Positions 1-10,097 of a stretch of DNA of 64,000 bases are shown in pieces (position 1 is the first letter of the stretch; every line of letters begins with the position of its first letter). The stretch is from Lactarius indigo (taxonomy: Eukaryota > Basidiomycota > Agaricomycetes > Russulales > Russulaceae). A program made the position numbers and the translations under genes. The notes beneath the pieces are model-generated. The model worked only from the letters and a program-made list of their open reading frames with translations, did not search any database and was not told where the DNA came from. The stretch lies in contig JAFKAC010000045.1 in assembly GCA_025766275.1 (NCBI GenBank), forward strand, positions 62,001-126,000, in the 5' to 3' direction.

Positions 1-2
1 GC

Positions 3-620
3 GCATATCTAGAATGCTTTGTTACTCAGATTAGGGCACCTCTTCTGGAGCGACTCGACATCACGTTATTCAATCAACTCGCCTGGGTATTACCACACCT
101 GTCCTACCTCATCAGCACAGCAACAGCGTTAAAGCTCCCCACTGCCACTGTTTTCTTTGGAAACGAAGTCTCCATAATCACAGACCACCACCTTACGCAA
201 CAGAACGGAGCACCTTTCACCCTACGTGTAATATGCAAGGAATTGGACTGGCAAATCGACTGCGCGGCGCAGATCTGCAGCGCGCTTATTGCCCCGCTAT
301 CCGATATACAAGAGCTCAGGCTCGACTTTGATGGAGAGGTGATGCCGACTGAATGGCCCAACGGCGAGATCGACACCACAACGTGGCACGAACTTCTGAG
401 GCAATTCATCGGGGTGAACAAGCTCCATATATGTGCCGCGCTCTCGGAGGAGCTTTCTCGCGCGCTGCAGATGGGTGAAGACGGGTTAGACCCAAGTTTG
501 CTGCCTGGTCTGCAGGAAATCGTGACCGAATTATACGGGAAGAGGGCGGATGATCTGTTTGGCTGGTTCGTCAACGCTCGACGACTTGCGGACAACCCGG
601 TGCACTTAATGTCGAGGTAG
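3..620 (+). CDS. F-box/LRR-like protein, C-terminal part (copy 0, cut by window start)
   Basis: The frame is open from the window edge to a TAG at 618-620 and encodes about 205 residues. They align without gaps to the C-terminal 45% of the intact F-box protein at 4168-5553. Shared landmarks are LDITLFNQLAWVLPHLS, ELDWQIDCAAQIC and the ending MSR/MLR. The F-box domain itself would lie upstream of the window. By analogy with that copy, it is probably a substrate-recognition subunit of an SCF-type E3 ubiquitin ligase; that is inferred from family. No frameshift or stop is seen in the visible part, so this copy may be intact. A small spliced dsRBD gene starts 50 bp downstream. Confidence 0.8.
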   Translation, partial: AYLECFVTQIRAPLLERLDITLFNQLAWVLPHLSYLISTATALKLPTATVFFGNEVSIITDHHLTQQNGAPFTLRVICKELDWQIDCAAQICSALIAPLSDIQELRLDFDGEVMPTEWPNGEIDTTTWHELLRQFIGVNKLHICAALSEELSRALQMGEDGLDPSLLPGLQEIVTELYGKRADDLFGWFVNARRLADNPVHLMSR

Positions 621-669
621 GTGTGCCACCTCAGCTTTCCCGTAGGGTACGGCTAATCCAGGGGGTTCA

Positions 670-1184
670 ATGACTTGGCGCAATAGCGATACAATAAAAG
701 ATGATGGAGACGACAAGATGGAAGTCAGTGGGCACGACGTAGTGGAAGGCATTGAATACGACGCAGTGGAAGGCAGTGGACATGATACGATTGAAGACAG
801 CGAATACCATACGTCGGAAGCTGGTGAATATATCTGCATATTATCTGAGTTTCACATCCTGACACCAAGTAGACCACGCCGGTCCTCTGATTAATGCCCT
901 AAAGCACACCCCTCACGGAAATGTGGCCCATTTGCTAGAATGGGGAATTGGTACCCAGGAAGACCCAGATGACCAGGCCGTCCATACTGCTACGGCGATA
1001 CGTGAGTGTCATCGTGATATTAATCTACCAAATGCATCGTTTTGTGGGCTGAACTTCACTGATAGTCCACGGTATTCCTGTGGGAAAAGGAGTGGGCACC
1101 TCAAAGCACCTTGCGGTGCGTGCGGCTGCAGAGAGGGCTTTAGTATTCCTTGAACAAAACGGGATCTTGTTTCCCCGTGGCTAG
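670..1184 (+). CDS. Small dsRNA-binding-domain (DSRM) protein, three exons
   Basis: A three-exon model keeps phase throughout: exon 1 670 (or 718) to 823, exon 2 870-1001, exon 3 1066-1184, with GT/AG borders (GTGAAT, GTGAGT; CCAAG, GATAG). It gives 134 residues from the ATG at 670 or 118 from the ATG at 718. Exon 1 is acidic with an imperfect repeat of VEG/IED-EY units. Exons 2-3 form one dsRBD-like domain: LINALKHTPHGNVAHLLEW, then an HTATAILHGIPVGKG strand region, then GTSKHLAVRAAAERALVFL, the typical G-x-G-x-SK...A...AA..AL helix that contacts dsRNA. No RNase III or helicase domain is attached. The start choice is open. It follows the F-box gene on the same strand. The function is unknown beyond probable RNA binding. 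Confidence 0.66.
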
Positions 1185-1559
1185 GTTTTTAACCAGCCAT
1201 TTAAACGAGGATGTCGCGAGTAAGTAACATAGAATCGCTTTGATTCTACGAGTGGTGTAACTGGGTTTGGAAGGGAGGTTGTTTTAATTGAGTTGCTATC
1301 AGGAAACGTTTCAGGTTGGTCGAACTAATGCCATGTACGATAGCTTGCCGTTGAAGTACCGATGTTCTCCAGTGTCGGTACGTTATGAAGGTCTAACTGC
1401 AATATGTATATTACAATATTGACGATACTGGTCTGGGTCTCTTTCAAGTCGACTTGATGTGTCAGGTCGCAGACTAAGCCGAAGGCCGAGATATGGCTTC
1501 CAATGTTCCTACTTTAATGTCTCCAATGCCTACGAAGTTGCTCTGACGATTAATCAAGA
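1185..1559. other. Intergenic, no supported feature
   Basis: AT-rich spacer between the dsRBD gene and the Sac3-like relic. I see no coding signature, tRNA or repeat here. Confidence 0.5.
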
Positions 1560-2640
1560 ATTTTGGTGGCTACACTAATTCTTGGTGAACCATTGCTTGT
1601 GGCTTTTCTGGATGGATTTGTGGAAGAAGATTACCCGTTACCATACGGTCCATGTCGCCCTTTGCGTTATCACATGACCGGTACTTCAAATATCCTGCGA
1701 AATGCACTCTGGGTCAGAATTGCTGATCAACACCAAAAGAACACTTTGGTCCCTGGTGATGGGGCACTAAAAACCGCAATGAAACGGTCTTCTCGACACC
1801 CCAGATAATAAACATCTGGCCTTGGTCCTTCCACCTCTCAAGCTGGGTGACGATGCAGCTTGTGTCTGATTGGCGAACGAACCTTTCCCCATGAGGACTA
1901 GTGGAAGAAGTTCGAGGACAGTGTCTTGTCTCTGGTCTGCATGCCCCAGTCGTACCGTCTCGGCTGCCCGCATGTGCTCTGCGCTTCACTCCGGGTATTT
2001 TCTACAGACGACAGATCTGCGCGGGGTGCCGCGGATATGGAAGTAAGACACAAGGACAAGCACGCACAACTTCCCTACAACAATTACCTCCTTTGAGTGA
2101 CCTGTGAGTAAGCTCGGCGTCCGTTCGCGGTTGCGTATACATTATGGAGACGCAACAGTGCCGCACCCTCTTGCTGTGCCGCTAGCTTTGCCTCAGGTTC
2201 GGCATCTGCCTGGGCCGCGGGTATTGCCGCTGCTTCTTCGTCATGAGCACACTCGTCTTCGTATACTACGCAGAGGCTCGTGTCTCCGGTCATCGACATC
2301 GGCCGCAAGTATGCTCTTACCCTCGCATTTGACCTTTATGCTCCGCAGCGGCGCCGCGATCGACAATGCCTTTGGTTCTGGCGAAACTCTGCAGCTGTCT
2401 TGGGACACCTCAGGCCGACCCGCATGTGCAGGTGACTCAACAACCTAGCTAGGGAAGCCCTGGCTGAGCCGAGAGGGAGCGGGGTTGATGTCAAAGTATT
2501 TTTCTCATACATTACTGACTCATATCACTATCTCTGGTGATGATATGGAGCCAACAGAAGAGCTCGCCGGTCGATTTCTGTTTCGGAGGTAAATTAATTG
2601 AACGAGGTGGTCGTAGGCGTCCGAGGAAGAGGGGTAGTCA
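1560..2640 (-). pseudogene. Degraded Sac3/GANP gene fragment (relic 1)
   Basis: Plus-strand text here resembles, in the same order and orientation, the region around 20.0-21.2 kb of the intact Sac3-like gene. Examples: CACCCCAGATAATAAAC near 1800 against CACCCCAAAGTATGAAC near 20050; CGGTTGCGTATAC near 2123 against CGGTTGCGTGTAC near 20582; a GCAGCGGCGCCGCGA block near 2345 against GCAGAGGTGCCGCGG near 20895; GATTTCTGTTTC near 2573 against 21178. Identity is patchy with many indels, and no long frame survives on the minus strand. It is a dead partial copy whose outer limits are uncertain, especially on the left. The matching relic near 6.75-7.96 kb and the position next to F-box copies indicate repeated segmental duplication. 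Confidence 0.6.
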
Positions 2641-2750
2641 CAATAGTACTCTTAGAAGCTACGGGCCGGGGAACCGAGACAGCGTTACTCTGAGTCTCCG
2701 ACTCAGAGACACTCCAATTGAATGCGGGAGTAGTTTCCCGATGCACTACT

Positions 2751-2866
2751 TCCTGGATTCACAAGCAGTCTGGTATTTTCCGATACCCCCGACATCAGAG
2801 CCATCTGGATGCACCATAAAATTTACCACTATCAACACTCAACGACATACTCCTTCAAGTTAGCAT
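2751..2866 (+). pseudogene. F-box gene 5' remnant
   Basis: A block resembles the region just upstream of, and including the first codons of, the F-box copies. CTGGATTCACAAGCAGTCTG matches CTGGATCTACAAGCAGTCTG near 4052. The text following CCGACATC matches the pre-ATG sequence, and AAATTTACCACTATCAACAC matches the start of the intact gene. After about ten codons similarity ends (INT-QRHTPSS). The ATG is missing (ATAAAATTT replaces ATGAAATTC). It is a truncated, non-functional copy lying between the Sac3 relic and the intact F-box gene. Confidence 0.6.
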
Positions 2867-4167
2867 ATTCAGCGAATCTGCTAGTGTCGATTGGATGAGG
2901 AGAATGCTAGGAATATCTATTTGGAAGGAAGAATCTTGTGGCTCCTCTTTTTACTATGGATATTCGTGTTGAAATGAGAGAGTGCGTCCGAGTCTACGTG
3001 CGAGCTACCTCGGCGTCGGGCATGAGTGAAATGCGAGGTGTGGTCTCGCATCACGATCCTTAGATATTACAGTGTATTCGGACTTTACTGTACGAGTACG
3101 ATCAGGGACAATCCTTTGCCCTCTACTTAGTTGAGATATCATTGGTGCTGATGATTTCACGTGTATTATTTACGTTCTTAACGATTTATTTAAGTCGCCT
3201 TATGGACACCTGGCGCTCTCGGGCCAGTCCTTCTGACAACGTCTGGTGTGCCAGCCCGCTGCGTTTTATCAATCCTGTTGCAATACAGCACGCTCGACCC
3301 GGCTGACTCGAACCCCAACAAAAACATTACCGCCGTGGTTATACGCGGCCATTCAAGAGGACTTCATATTATTCCTTTCCGTATCCATTTCGTCTCAAAC
3401 GCTTCAGGTTCCATAAGGGTCCTGCACCCCCCCTCTCTCTCCATTTCCCGACACCGCCTTCTCGTTTATCCGATTCCTGTCTCATAGATCTCATGTCTTA
3501 AATGGCCTGTACGTATTTGTATTCCTTTACTTTACTTTACTTTTATTTTTTCATAAAAAACGTATCTACATTGTGTAAAAAGTACTAAAAACGCGCTCGT
3601 ATGTACTCGAAATCCCATTCAGTTGTTCCTTCTCTTTCCATCGTGTGTGCCTTTAAGTATCCTTTCCAAAGCGAAGTTCGCTTCGCCTTTGTTCATTTTC
3701 GCTCGTCCTCTATCACCCTTCGACTTGGTGCTTTTCTCGTCGCCAATTGAACCGGCCCTCTCAAATAATTTGTCGCCTGACCGGCTCGACTTTGCCGGAT
3801 CGCCCCTTATGGCCTTATCGCCCAACCTTTACACCAAATCCGTGACGTTTTCTGCGGCGGTCGGGATTGCGATGCTTCCACATCCTAGGATGATTCCTAG
3901 ATTGATCATCGGCCATGTATCACTGGAAAGGTCATGGGGCTATGAATTTTCGCTGGGGTCTTGTTTGGTCGCTGTATCAGTGGGCTAACAATAGCGTCCC
4001 GCCAACGCGCGTCTCCTGACGGACGAGGACTGACGGACGAGGATCTCCTGGATCTACAAGCAGTCTGGTATGTTTCAATTACATCTACTTACTCTGGCGC
4101 CCTCAATTGAACCTCTGCAAAGGACTTACGTCCACCGCTTCCGACATCCGAGCGACCAGGATACCCC
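2867..4167. other. Intergenic, F-box copy 1 upstream region
   Basis: No gene is supported. There is an AT-rich stretch with repeated TTTAC units near 3525-3545 and a short tandem duplication of GACTGACGGACGAGGA near 4018-4048. The block CTGGATCTACAAGCAGTCTG|GTATGT near 4052-4077 is conserved before the other F-box copies. It may be a 5' UTR or a small upstream exon followed by a splice donor. Small open frames at 3248-3487 and 3623-3988 lack any recognisable content. Confidence 0.45.
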
Positions 4168-5553
4168 ATGAAATTCACGACTATCAACACGCTCAACGAT
4201 GATATACTACTCTTCGGCATATTCAACTACTATCGACTGGACGAGGAGAATGCATGGAATGTCCGACTCGGGTGGTGCAAGATTTCTCACGTTTGTCGAA
4301 GATGGCGTCACCTCGTATACTCCTCGGCATTCCACTTGGATATGCACATTCTGTGCACCAATGGCACCCCTTCAGTAGACGTGCTAAACCATTCACCCAC
4401 TCTCCCACTCTTCATCGATTATAAGGATACAACTGCGACCATAAGTTGGCAAGACGAGTTGGCAATACACCACGCGCTCCTGTTATGGGATCGCATACGC
4501 CGCATCGACCTCCACCTCCCGTCCTCCATTTTTCAGAAGGTTCTTATGCTCATGGACGAACCCTTCTCAATTCTACAACACCTTACTCTATCGTCCACAA
4601 CTAAAGAAGACACGAACCTGGTCCTTCCGAAGACATTTCTTGCTCCAAATCTATGCCATCTAACGCTTCACGGTATCAGTCTTCCAAAAAGATTACGATT
4701 GTTCTCATCCACTGTCTCCCTTGTCACACTCGTGATCACGAACATCCCAGCATCTGGTTACTTCCTTCCGAGGCTATTAGTGGCACGTCTTCAGTCTCTT
4801 CCACAACTCGAGAAATTATTCGTCGGGTTTTCCGTCCCCATGCCCCGTCCTAGTGCAGAGAGGGCATTGTTAGGTAGACTAGCAACACCCGTGACGCTTC
4901 CCAATTTGAAACGCCTCAAGTTCCAAGGCGTTAGCGCATATCTGGAACGCTTTGTCGCTCAAATTAGGGCCCCTCTTCTGGAGCAACTCGACATCACGTT
5001 ATTCAATCAACTTGCCTGGGTGTTGCCACACCTGTCTCACCTCATCAACACAACAGAAGCGTTTAAGCTCCCTACTGCGACTGTTTTGTTTGGCAATCAA
5101 GTCACCGTGACCACGGACCACCACATTACGCAACAGAACGGAGCACCTTTCACCCTCCACGTGATGTGCAAGGAGTTGGACTGGCAGATCGACTGTGCGG
5201 CGCAAATCTGCTGCACGCTTATGACCCCACTATCCGCTATACGGGAGCTCAGGCTCGACTTTAACGGAGCGGTGATGCCGACTGAATGGCAGAATGGCGG
5301 GGTTGACCGCACGACGTGGCACGAACTTCTGAGGTGGTTCATCAGGGTGAACGAGCTTCGTATTTGTGCCGCGCTCTCGGAGGAGCTTTCTCGTGCGCTG
5401 GGGCTGGAAATCGGGTTCGACCCAGGGTTTCTGCCCGATCTGCAAGAAATCGTGCTCGAGTTGTCCTTTGAGACGATAGTGGGCAATCTGTTTGGCCCTT
5501 TCATCGTCAGTCGTCGAGTCGCAGGTCGCCCAGTGCGTTCAATGTTGAGGTAG
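4168..5553 (+). CDS. F-box protein with LRR-like C-terminal region (copy 1, intact)
   Basis: Single open exon of 461 codons. Residues about 7-60 form an F-box: INTLNDDILLFGIFNYY, then W-C-K-I-S-H-V-C-R-RWRHLVYSSAFHL, the usual basidiomycete pattern with VCRRWR. The rest has leucine-rich irregular repeats (NLCHLTLHGISLPKRL, LPQLEKLFVGF, LPNLKRLKF, LEQLDITLF) that would form the substrate-binding part. The F-box should bind Skp1 in an SCF ubiquitin ligase; the target is unknown. The start at 4168 is the first ATG in frame, preceded by ATACCCC. A conserved upstream block with a GTATGT donor-like site leaves open a further 5' exon. It is the only intact member of the local family; copies end at 620 and lie at 2751-2866 and 10098-11498. 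Such F-box families are often expanded in mushrooms. Confidence 0.85.
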   Translation: MKFTTINTLNDDILLFGIFNYYRLDEENAWNVRLGWCKISHVCRRWRHLVYSSAFHLDMHILCTNGTPSVDVLNHSPTLPLFIDYKDTTATISWQDELAIHHALLLWDRIRRIDLHLPSSIFQKVLMLMDEPFSILQHLTLSSTTKEDTNLVLPKTFLAPNLCHLTLHGISLPKRLRLFSSTVSLVTLVITNIPASGYFLPRLLVARLQSLPQLEKLFVGFSVPMPRPSAERALLGRLATPVTLPNLKRLKFQGVSAYLERFVAQIRAPLLEQLDITLFNQLAWVLPHLSHLINTTEAFKLPTATVLFGNQVTVTTDHHITQQNGAPFTLHVMCKELDWQIDCAAQICCTLMTPLSAIRELRLDFNGAVMPTEWQNGGVDRTTWHELLRWFIRVNELRICAALSEELSRALGLEIGFDPGFLPDLQEIVLELSFETIVGNLFGPFIVSRRVAGRPVRSMLR

Positions 5554-5625
5554 GCCTGTTGCCTCTGCTGTCCCGAAGGGCAAGGCTAATCTGAGGGTTC
5601 ATGTGTAACTTGGAACAATAGAAAC

Positions 5626-6351
5626 ATGATGGAAGGCGCTGGATCCAACATGACGGAAGTCAGTGAATACACCTACGCTTGGCTCCTTAATTCCGCGATC
5701 GAGAATGGTGGCACGGTTGTCCCGCAACGCAAATGGACACCGCCATACGAGAACCAGCGCTATGCCCACGTGCCGCTGAACAAGCCCATCTTTTTCGTTC
5801 ATAACGACAGAGAAAATCTAGGCCTTCGAATTGTCACCGCCGCGGAGCGCGACTGTATGACACTCCTCGATGTAGGCAAACCAGCTCCAGTCGGGGATGC
5901 TTCCTCGACTTTTATTCGAATCAACGTGAGCGATTTCCCATGCATAGGCAGATCGAGGGATTTGCAGACGTAACATGTCTTTTAGTGGCCAGGTTATCCC
6001 GGAGGGTGGTCCTCCCAGATCATGGTCAGGGACCCAACCCCGGCTCACAACACGATCACCGTCGAGAAATTTGCGAAGCGCATTGCGAGTACTGTGTGCA
6101 GGTTCCTGGATGTGAGACATCTCCTCCACTTTCCGCCACTATTTGGGGAATTGACTGACTGACTGACACTCGGGGGACAGGTGCCATCACGGATTCACGG
6201 GGACGAGGCATCCTGGCGGATTGGGCCTGGTGGTATCACCAAGGATCAAGTCATCCTCTTAGGCGTCGTCCATGTCTCGTTTGGAAGTTGGCAGCCCATT
6301 CTCCAGCTGGACCACCACGTCATTGAAGATACCACCACCTTCCCTCAGTAG
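5626..6351 (+). CDS. Conserved-looking hypothetical protein, three exons
   Basis: Three exons join with all boundaries in phase 0: 5626-5925, 5986-6111 and 6181-6351, giving 198 residues. Introns are 60 and 69 bp with GTGAGC...TTTTAG and GTGAGA...GGACAG borders. The product has an N-terminal stretch with PLNKPIFFVHNDRENLGLRI, a central block IRINWPGYPEWSSQIMVRD followed by TITVEKFAKRIASTVCRFLD, and a C-terminal block with WRIGPGGITKDQVILLGVV and SFGSWQPILQL. No signal peptide or membrane segment is seen. I do not recognise a named domain. The clean exon phases and the way the frame resumes after each intron support a real gene. It starts 72 bp after the F-box stop on the same strand; its first bases resemble those of the dsRBD gene that follows copy 0, but the rest does not. 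Confidence 0.68.
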
Positions 6352-6744
6352 TTGACGAGGATCCTGAAAAAGTATGACTCTGCTCAATGCTTATAATCAA
6401 TAAATATGGATACTTGTGCAGACACTTGTTCGAAATGACTGATGGGCGGGAGACATCCAGATTCCAGCTGGACTTGGTTCTGTCTCATCGGTGCGTGTGT
6501 ATGCGGAAAAGTAATTCGGGTTCGTAGTCTTCGGAATAACCTGCACGGTGGCTAGGTACCTCTAAATACCTACTAAGATACTCGCCAGCCAGAAGCTAGT
6601 ATTGGCTTGCCTGATGTATAACAGCCAAGGACAATGATTACCATGGTAGCCGAAGCGCTGTGAGTTCCGCAGGATTGAAGATCCGAAAATACAGAATGCG
6701 ATCGCTTACAGTATATCTATCTTCTGTGCGACATGATGAATGAT
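6352..6744. other. Intergenic, no supported feature
   Basis: Spacer between the orphan gene and Sac3 relic 2. Nothing recognisable. Confidence 0.5.
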
Positions 6745-7960
6745 TGCGGCTTTTCTGGACGGATTTGCGGAAGAGGACAGGATAATCGATTTCCGTACTT
6801 GCCACTCTTATGACAGGTACTAGAAACTTAAGTTACTACCTGTTGAATGCATTCCGGGCGCTGGCACGGGAAGTGGGAAGTCGGTACCAATTGCCCTTCT
6901 CGACACCCCAAATAATAAACGTTTGACCGTAGTCTTTTCACCTCTCAAGTTGGGCGACTGATCGGTGAGCGAACCTTCCCCCATAAACTAGTGGAAGGCC
7001 CCCAAGTCCGGAGGGCAGCGCCTTGTCCCTGGCCGGTATGCCCTGAGTCATACCATCTTCACCGCCCCCTTGTGCTTCGCTCTAGGAATTGTCGACACAT
7101 CAGCACGAAGGAGCGAAGAGGAGATACGCCACTTCTCGTCCTCTTACCGCTTGACCTCGGGCCCGGTATCTGCTCGTGACCGCAGGTCTTGCAGATGCTT
7201 CTTCGTTACGAGCACACTCGCCCTCATAAATGCAGACGCTAGTGCTCGAGCTTCCTATCATCAACGCCGGCCGCGGGTACCCTTGCATCTAACCTTTATA
7301 CCCCGCAATGGCGCTGCGGTCAATACCGTCTCAAGGGAAAAAAATGTTATGGCGACAGCTCTGCCGCGCCTTGGGATACCCCAGACCGATCTGCGGGTGC
7401 CAGAGACTCGACCGCGTCGGGGAACCCAACTAGGAAAGCCTTGGTGAAACGAGAGGAAAGGGTGATGATTTCTCTCTCTGAGGGAAATGGGACGAGGTGG
7501 CCATAAGCATCCGAGGAAAAGAGATGGGTTTACCTTGAGAGTGCCCGTCAACCTCGCAGAAGGTTGTTGGTGGAGTCATTGAAAGATGGAGCAGATTATT
7601 TCACTGCCGAGATAGAAGGTGGCGGAATAAAGTCTGAGACAGAGGAAAGCGGGAATGTGTTGATGGGTGGAGGGATTGGCCGTGTCGGCGTCGACGACAT
7701 CCGACCGCAGGAAGAGGGCATAACGTGCTGCAGAATTTCTCATAGTCGAGCCGTTATTATCCAATGCAGACAATGTAGGAGGTGGCGAGCTAAATGGGCC
7801 GGGTATCCGGGAAGGAAAGGTGGCGCGTCGAGGTTGAGAGTACTCGTATGGGGCTGACCGTGCTTCTCTGTTCCGAGGCTCTCTGCAAAGGCCGAAGTGA
7901 TGACAGTTGGAGGTATTGTACTAGCTCCGAAGCCGTATGACCCACTGCCGGACACATGAG
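6745..7960 (-). pseudogene. Degraded Sac3/GANP gene fragment (relic 2)
   Basis: Collinear with about 20.0-21.7 kb of the intact Sac3-like gene, in the same orientation. GGCGACAGCTCTGCCG near 7351 matches the GATGGCTCTGCCG stretch near 20980. GAGGAAAGCGGGAATGTGT near 7640 matches GAGGAAAGCGGGGATGTGT near 21439, and GGCCGTGTCGGCGTCGA near 7678 matches GGTCGTGTCGGCGTCGA near 21475. GGGCTGACCGTGCTTCTCTG near 7852 matches GGGCTGATCATGCTTCTCTG near 21628. The gene is on the minus strand and no reading frame remains. It also resembles relic 1, with which it shares sequence absent from a clean alignment to the intact gene (for example TGGCTTTTCTGGATGGATTTG near 1600 and its equivalent near 6748), so both relics probably descend from one earlier degraded copy. 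Confidence 0.65.
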
Positions 7961-9337
7961 ATGGAAATAGGAATAGGAATAATCTACAACTCGAAGCGTG
8001 GTACAGTAACATGCCAGCGTCGGCCTCCGAGTCGCTATAATGTTGGACCCCCCTCAGTTGGACAGTCAAGCTTAGTCACAGTCCCGTTTTGGGATGTGGG
8101 ATGTTTGGGACACGTTCGGTCGATAACTCGAATGCCCATTCCGTTTTTAGAAAGCAGTCAGCCACCCAAATCTGGCAAGCGAGACGGATGGCCATTTTTC
8201 CAACTACCAGTGAAAGGGGTCCGAATGAGGGCCAAGGCATAGTAGGTCGACTTACTTGTCCTCGTGTGGGATACCAGTAAGTTGCTTCGGTTTCGATAGT
8301 CGAGCATCACATCACGGTCGGTCTCACTCATTCAATAGCTTCAGTCATTGTAGTATGGAAGCGGTGCAATAGTGGAGAGGGAGGGGAGTGGTGCCCGCAA
8401 GGCACTGTACAGCATTCGTGGAAGGCAGATCAGAAGTGGCACAGAAAGGCTATCAGAGGATGTCGGGTTTCGTCCAAATACACTGCCTGTGTCATCTTCC
8501 CGAGGAAACCGTCCCACAGGAAGGCAGCTCCTGTATTTGTTTTTTCCTTTGTCGCTTCAAGCTTCAAGTTTCAACGGCTCTCCTGTATATCTAGCTCTTC
8601 TGGAAGATCCCCGAGTACGATATACTCACTACTCAGGTATACAGTCCAATGACTGATTGCACTACCCTTCCACTGGAAGCACACGGCAACAATAGATCGG
8701 TGTTTCTCGAGCATGCCTGGAATTTTGGCAAGGCTTACCGAAATCAGGCTCTGGAATTGATCTCTATTTGCTGATTACACTTTCGATTTGCGCCTCCAAG
8801 GCTTGCGCACGAAGATGCCGAGTTGAAAAGGTAACCAAACACCCTAGGTTTCCTTCGCGCGTTCTGCCTTCCCTCATATGTCATTTTATTGTAGAATCAT
8901 TCGAGTGTGTGATACCGCATTGCGTTCTGCTGCCAATTCAGGCACGGAAGTGACTGATGAAGCGAACACACGGTTCAAAGAAGCGACTCAGATGTTGACT
9001 AAATTGAATAGCCACTCAAGGAGTGTGCATCACTTGTGAGTAATACCGTTGTGTTTAAGGCCATCTACTGACTCCTGTTCTGGAAGAGACTCCCCGCTTA
9101 CTAGCGTCTATTCGAGAATGAAAATAGCAAAACGGAAAGATAGCGTAGAGTATGCATGGCCGCAAGTGGTGAGATTTGCATGCGTGTCCTTCAACACCGC
9201 TCACCCAACTCTACTTCCCTCAGAAGTCCGGGGAACAGGGACCAACGATGACCATCAATTTCATGCTCCTTTGGTCTCCTCTACTGGCCACTCGCGACCC
9301 GGACACCATCATCGTGAGCCGTGAGCACTGGTTTATG
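7961..9337. other. Intergenic, no supported gene
   Basis: Only short overlapping open frames without recognisable domains are present. No tRNA or repeat is seen. Confidence 0.45.
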
Positions 9338-9747
9338 CGCTACTCGTCTTCGATATTAATAATATTATCCATCCATCAGAGGAGTTCAGTACCAGTCCAT
9401 CCCTTCCGGAGATCCTTTGAAATTTTAGCCGTTACGAGGGCCGTGCGCGTATCACTCTCGAGCAGAACCCTCATTTCTATTTGCGTTGCCCTACAGACGA
9501 GAGTGCATATACGCCTATGTTTCGGCGCCACCCACTCCAAGACCCAAGCGGAGCACTTGAACACAATGATACCGTCTATGTTCTCTTCGATGGACCTGGT
9601 CGGGTGTTTTTTCATAACAAACGCAACCCCAGGATATTTGCCAATGTCTGGTCGCTGAATGGCTCCTTAATCTTCAGAGGTTCGTGCCACGTATCCCCAT
9701 CTCTGTCCTCTCCCCAACGTATTGTTAGACTGTTCTGGGGTACTTGA
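9338..9747 (+). CDS. Possible exons of an unknown protein
   Basis: A plausible exon starts after CCTTTGAAATTTTAG near 9429 and reads RYEGRARITLEQNPHFYLR, then PTDESAYTPMFRRHP, then EHNDTVYVLFDGPGRVFFHN and RIFANVWSLNGSLIFRG. A short upstream stretch (VFDINNIIHPSEEF near 9350) could be the preceding exon with a GTACCA donor. The amino-acid text looks coding-like, but there is no recognised family, no clear ATG and no confirmed termination other than the TGA at 9745-9747. It may be a relic. Confidence 0.25.
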
Positions 9748-10097
9748 GGGGGAACAACTTGTCAGAGGTTCTAGTGTCTGAGGCAATTTGTGGTACCACG
9801 AACAGCAAGTAGTATCCTGCGATTCCAATACCCGCTCCCGATTGAATCACTGCTTGCGTCCCATTATAACAAGTTCGTCTACCGATCATTCAGCAGGGGG
9901 GATATTCGAAGACTGGACAACCCTGAATCGCATAGCATCGCGATCCATTAACATACACATTTACGATCCACGAGGATCCCCTGGATCTAGAAACAGTCTG
10001 GTATGCTTTAATATACCCATTTACTCCCACGCCCGTATTCAAACTTCTGCGTAGGACTCACCCCCCTCCCCTCCAACATCCGAGCCACCAGGATACC

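Noticed and set aside
4018..4048. Target-site duplication near the F-box gene
   Set aside because: GACTGACGGACGAGGA occurs twice directly abutting; it is a plain tandem duplication with nothing inserted between.
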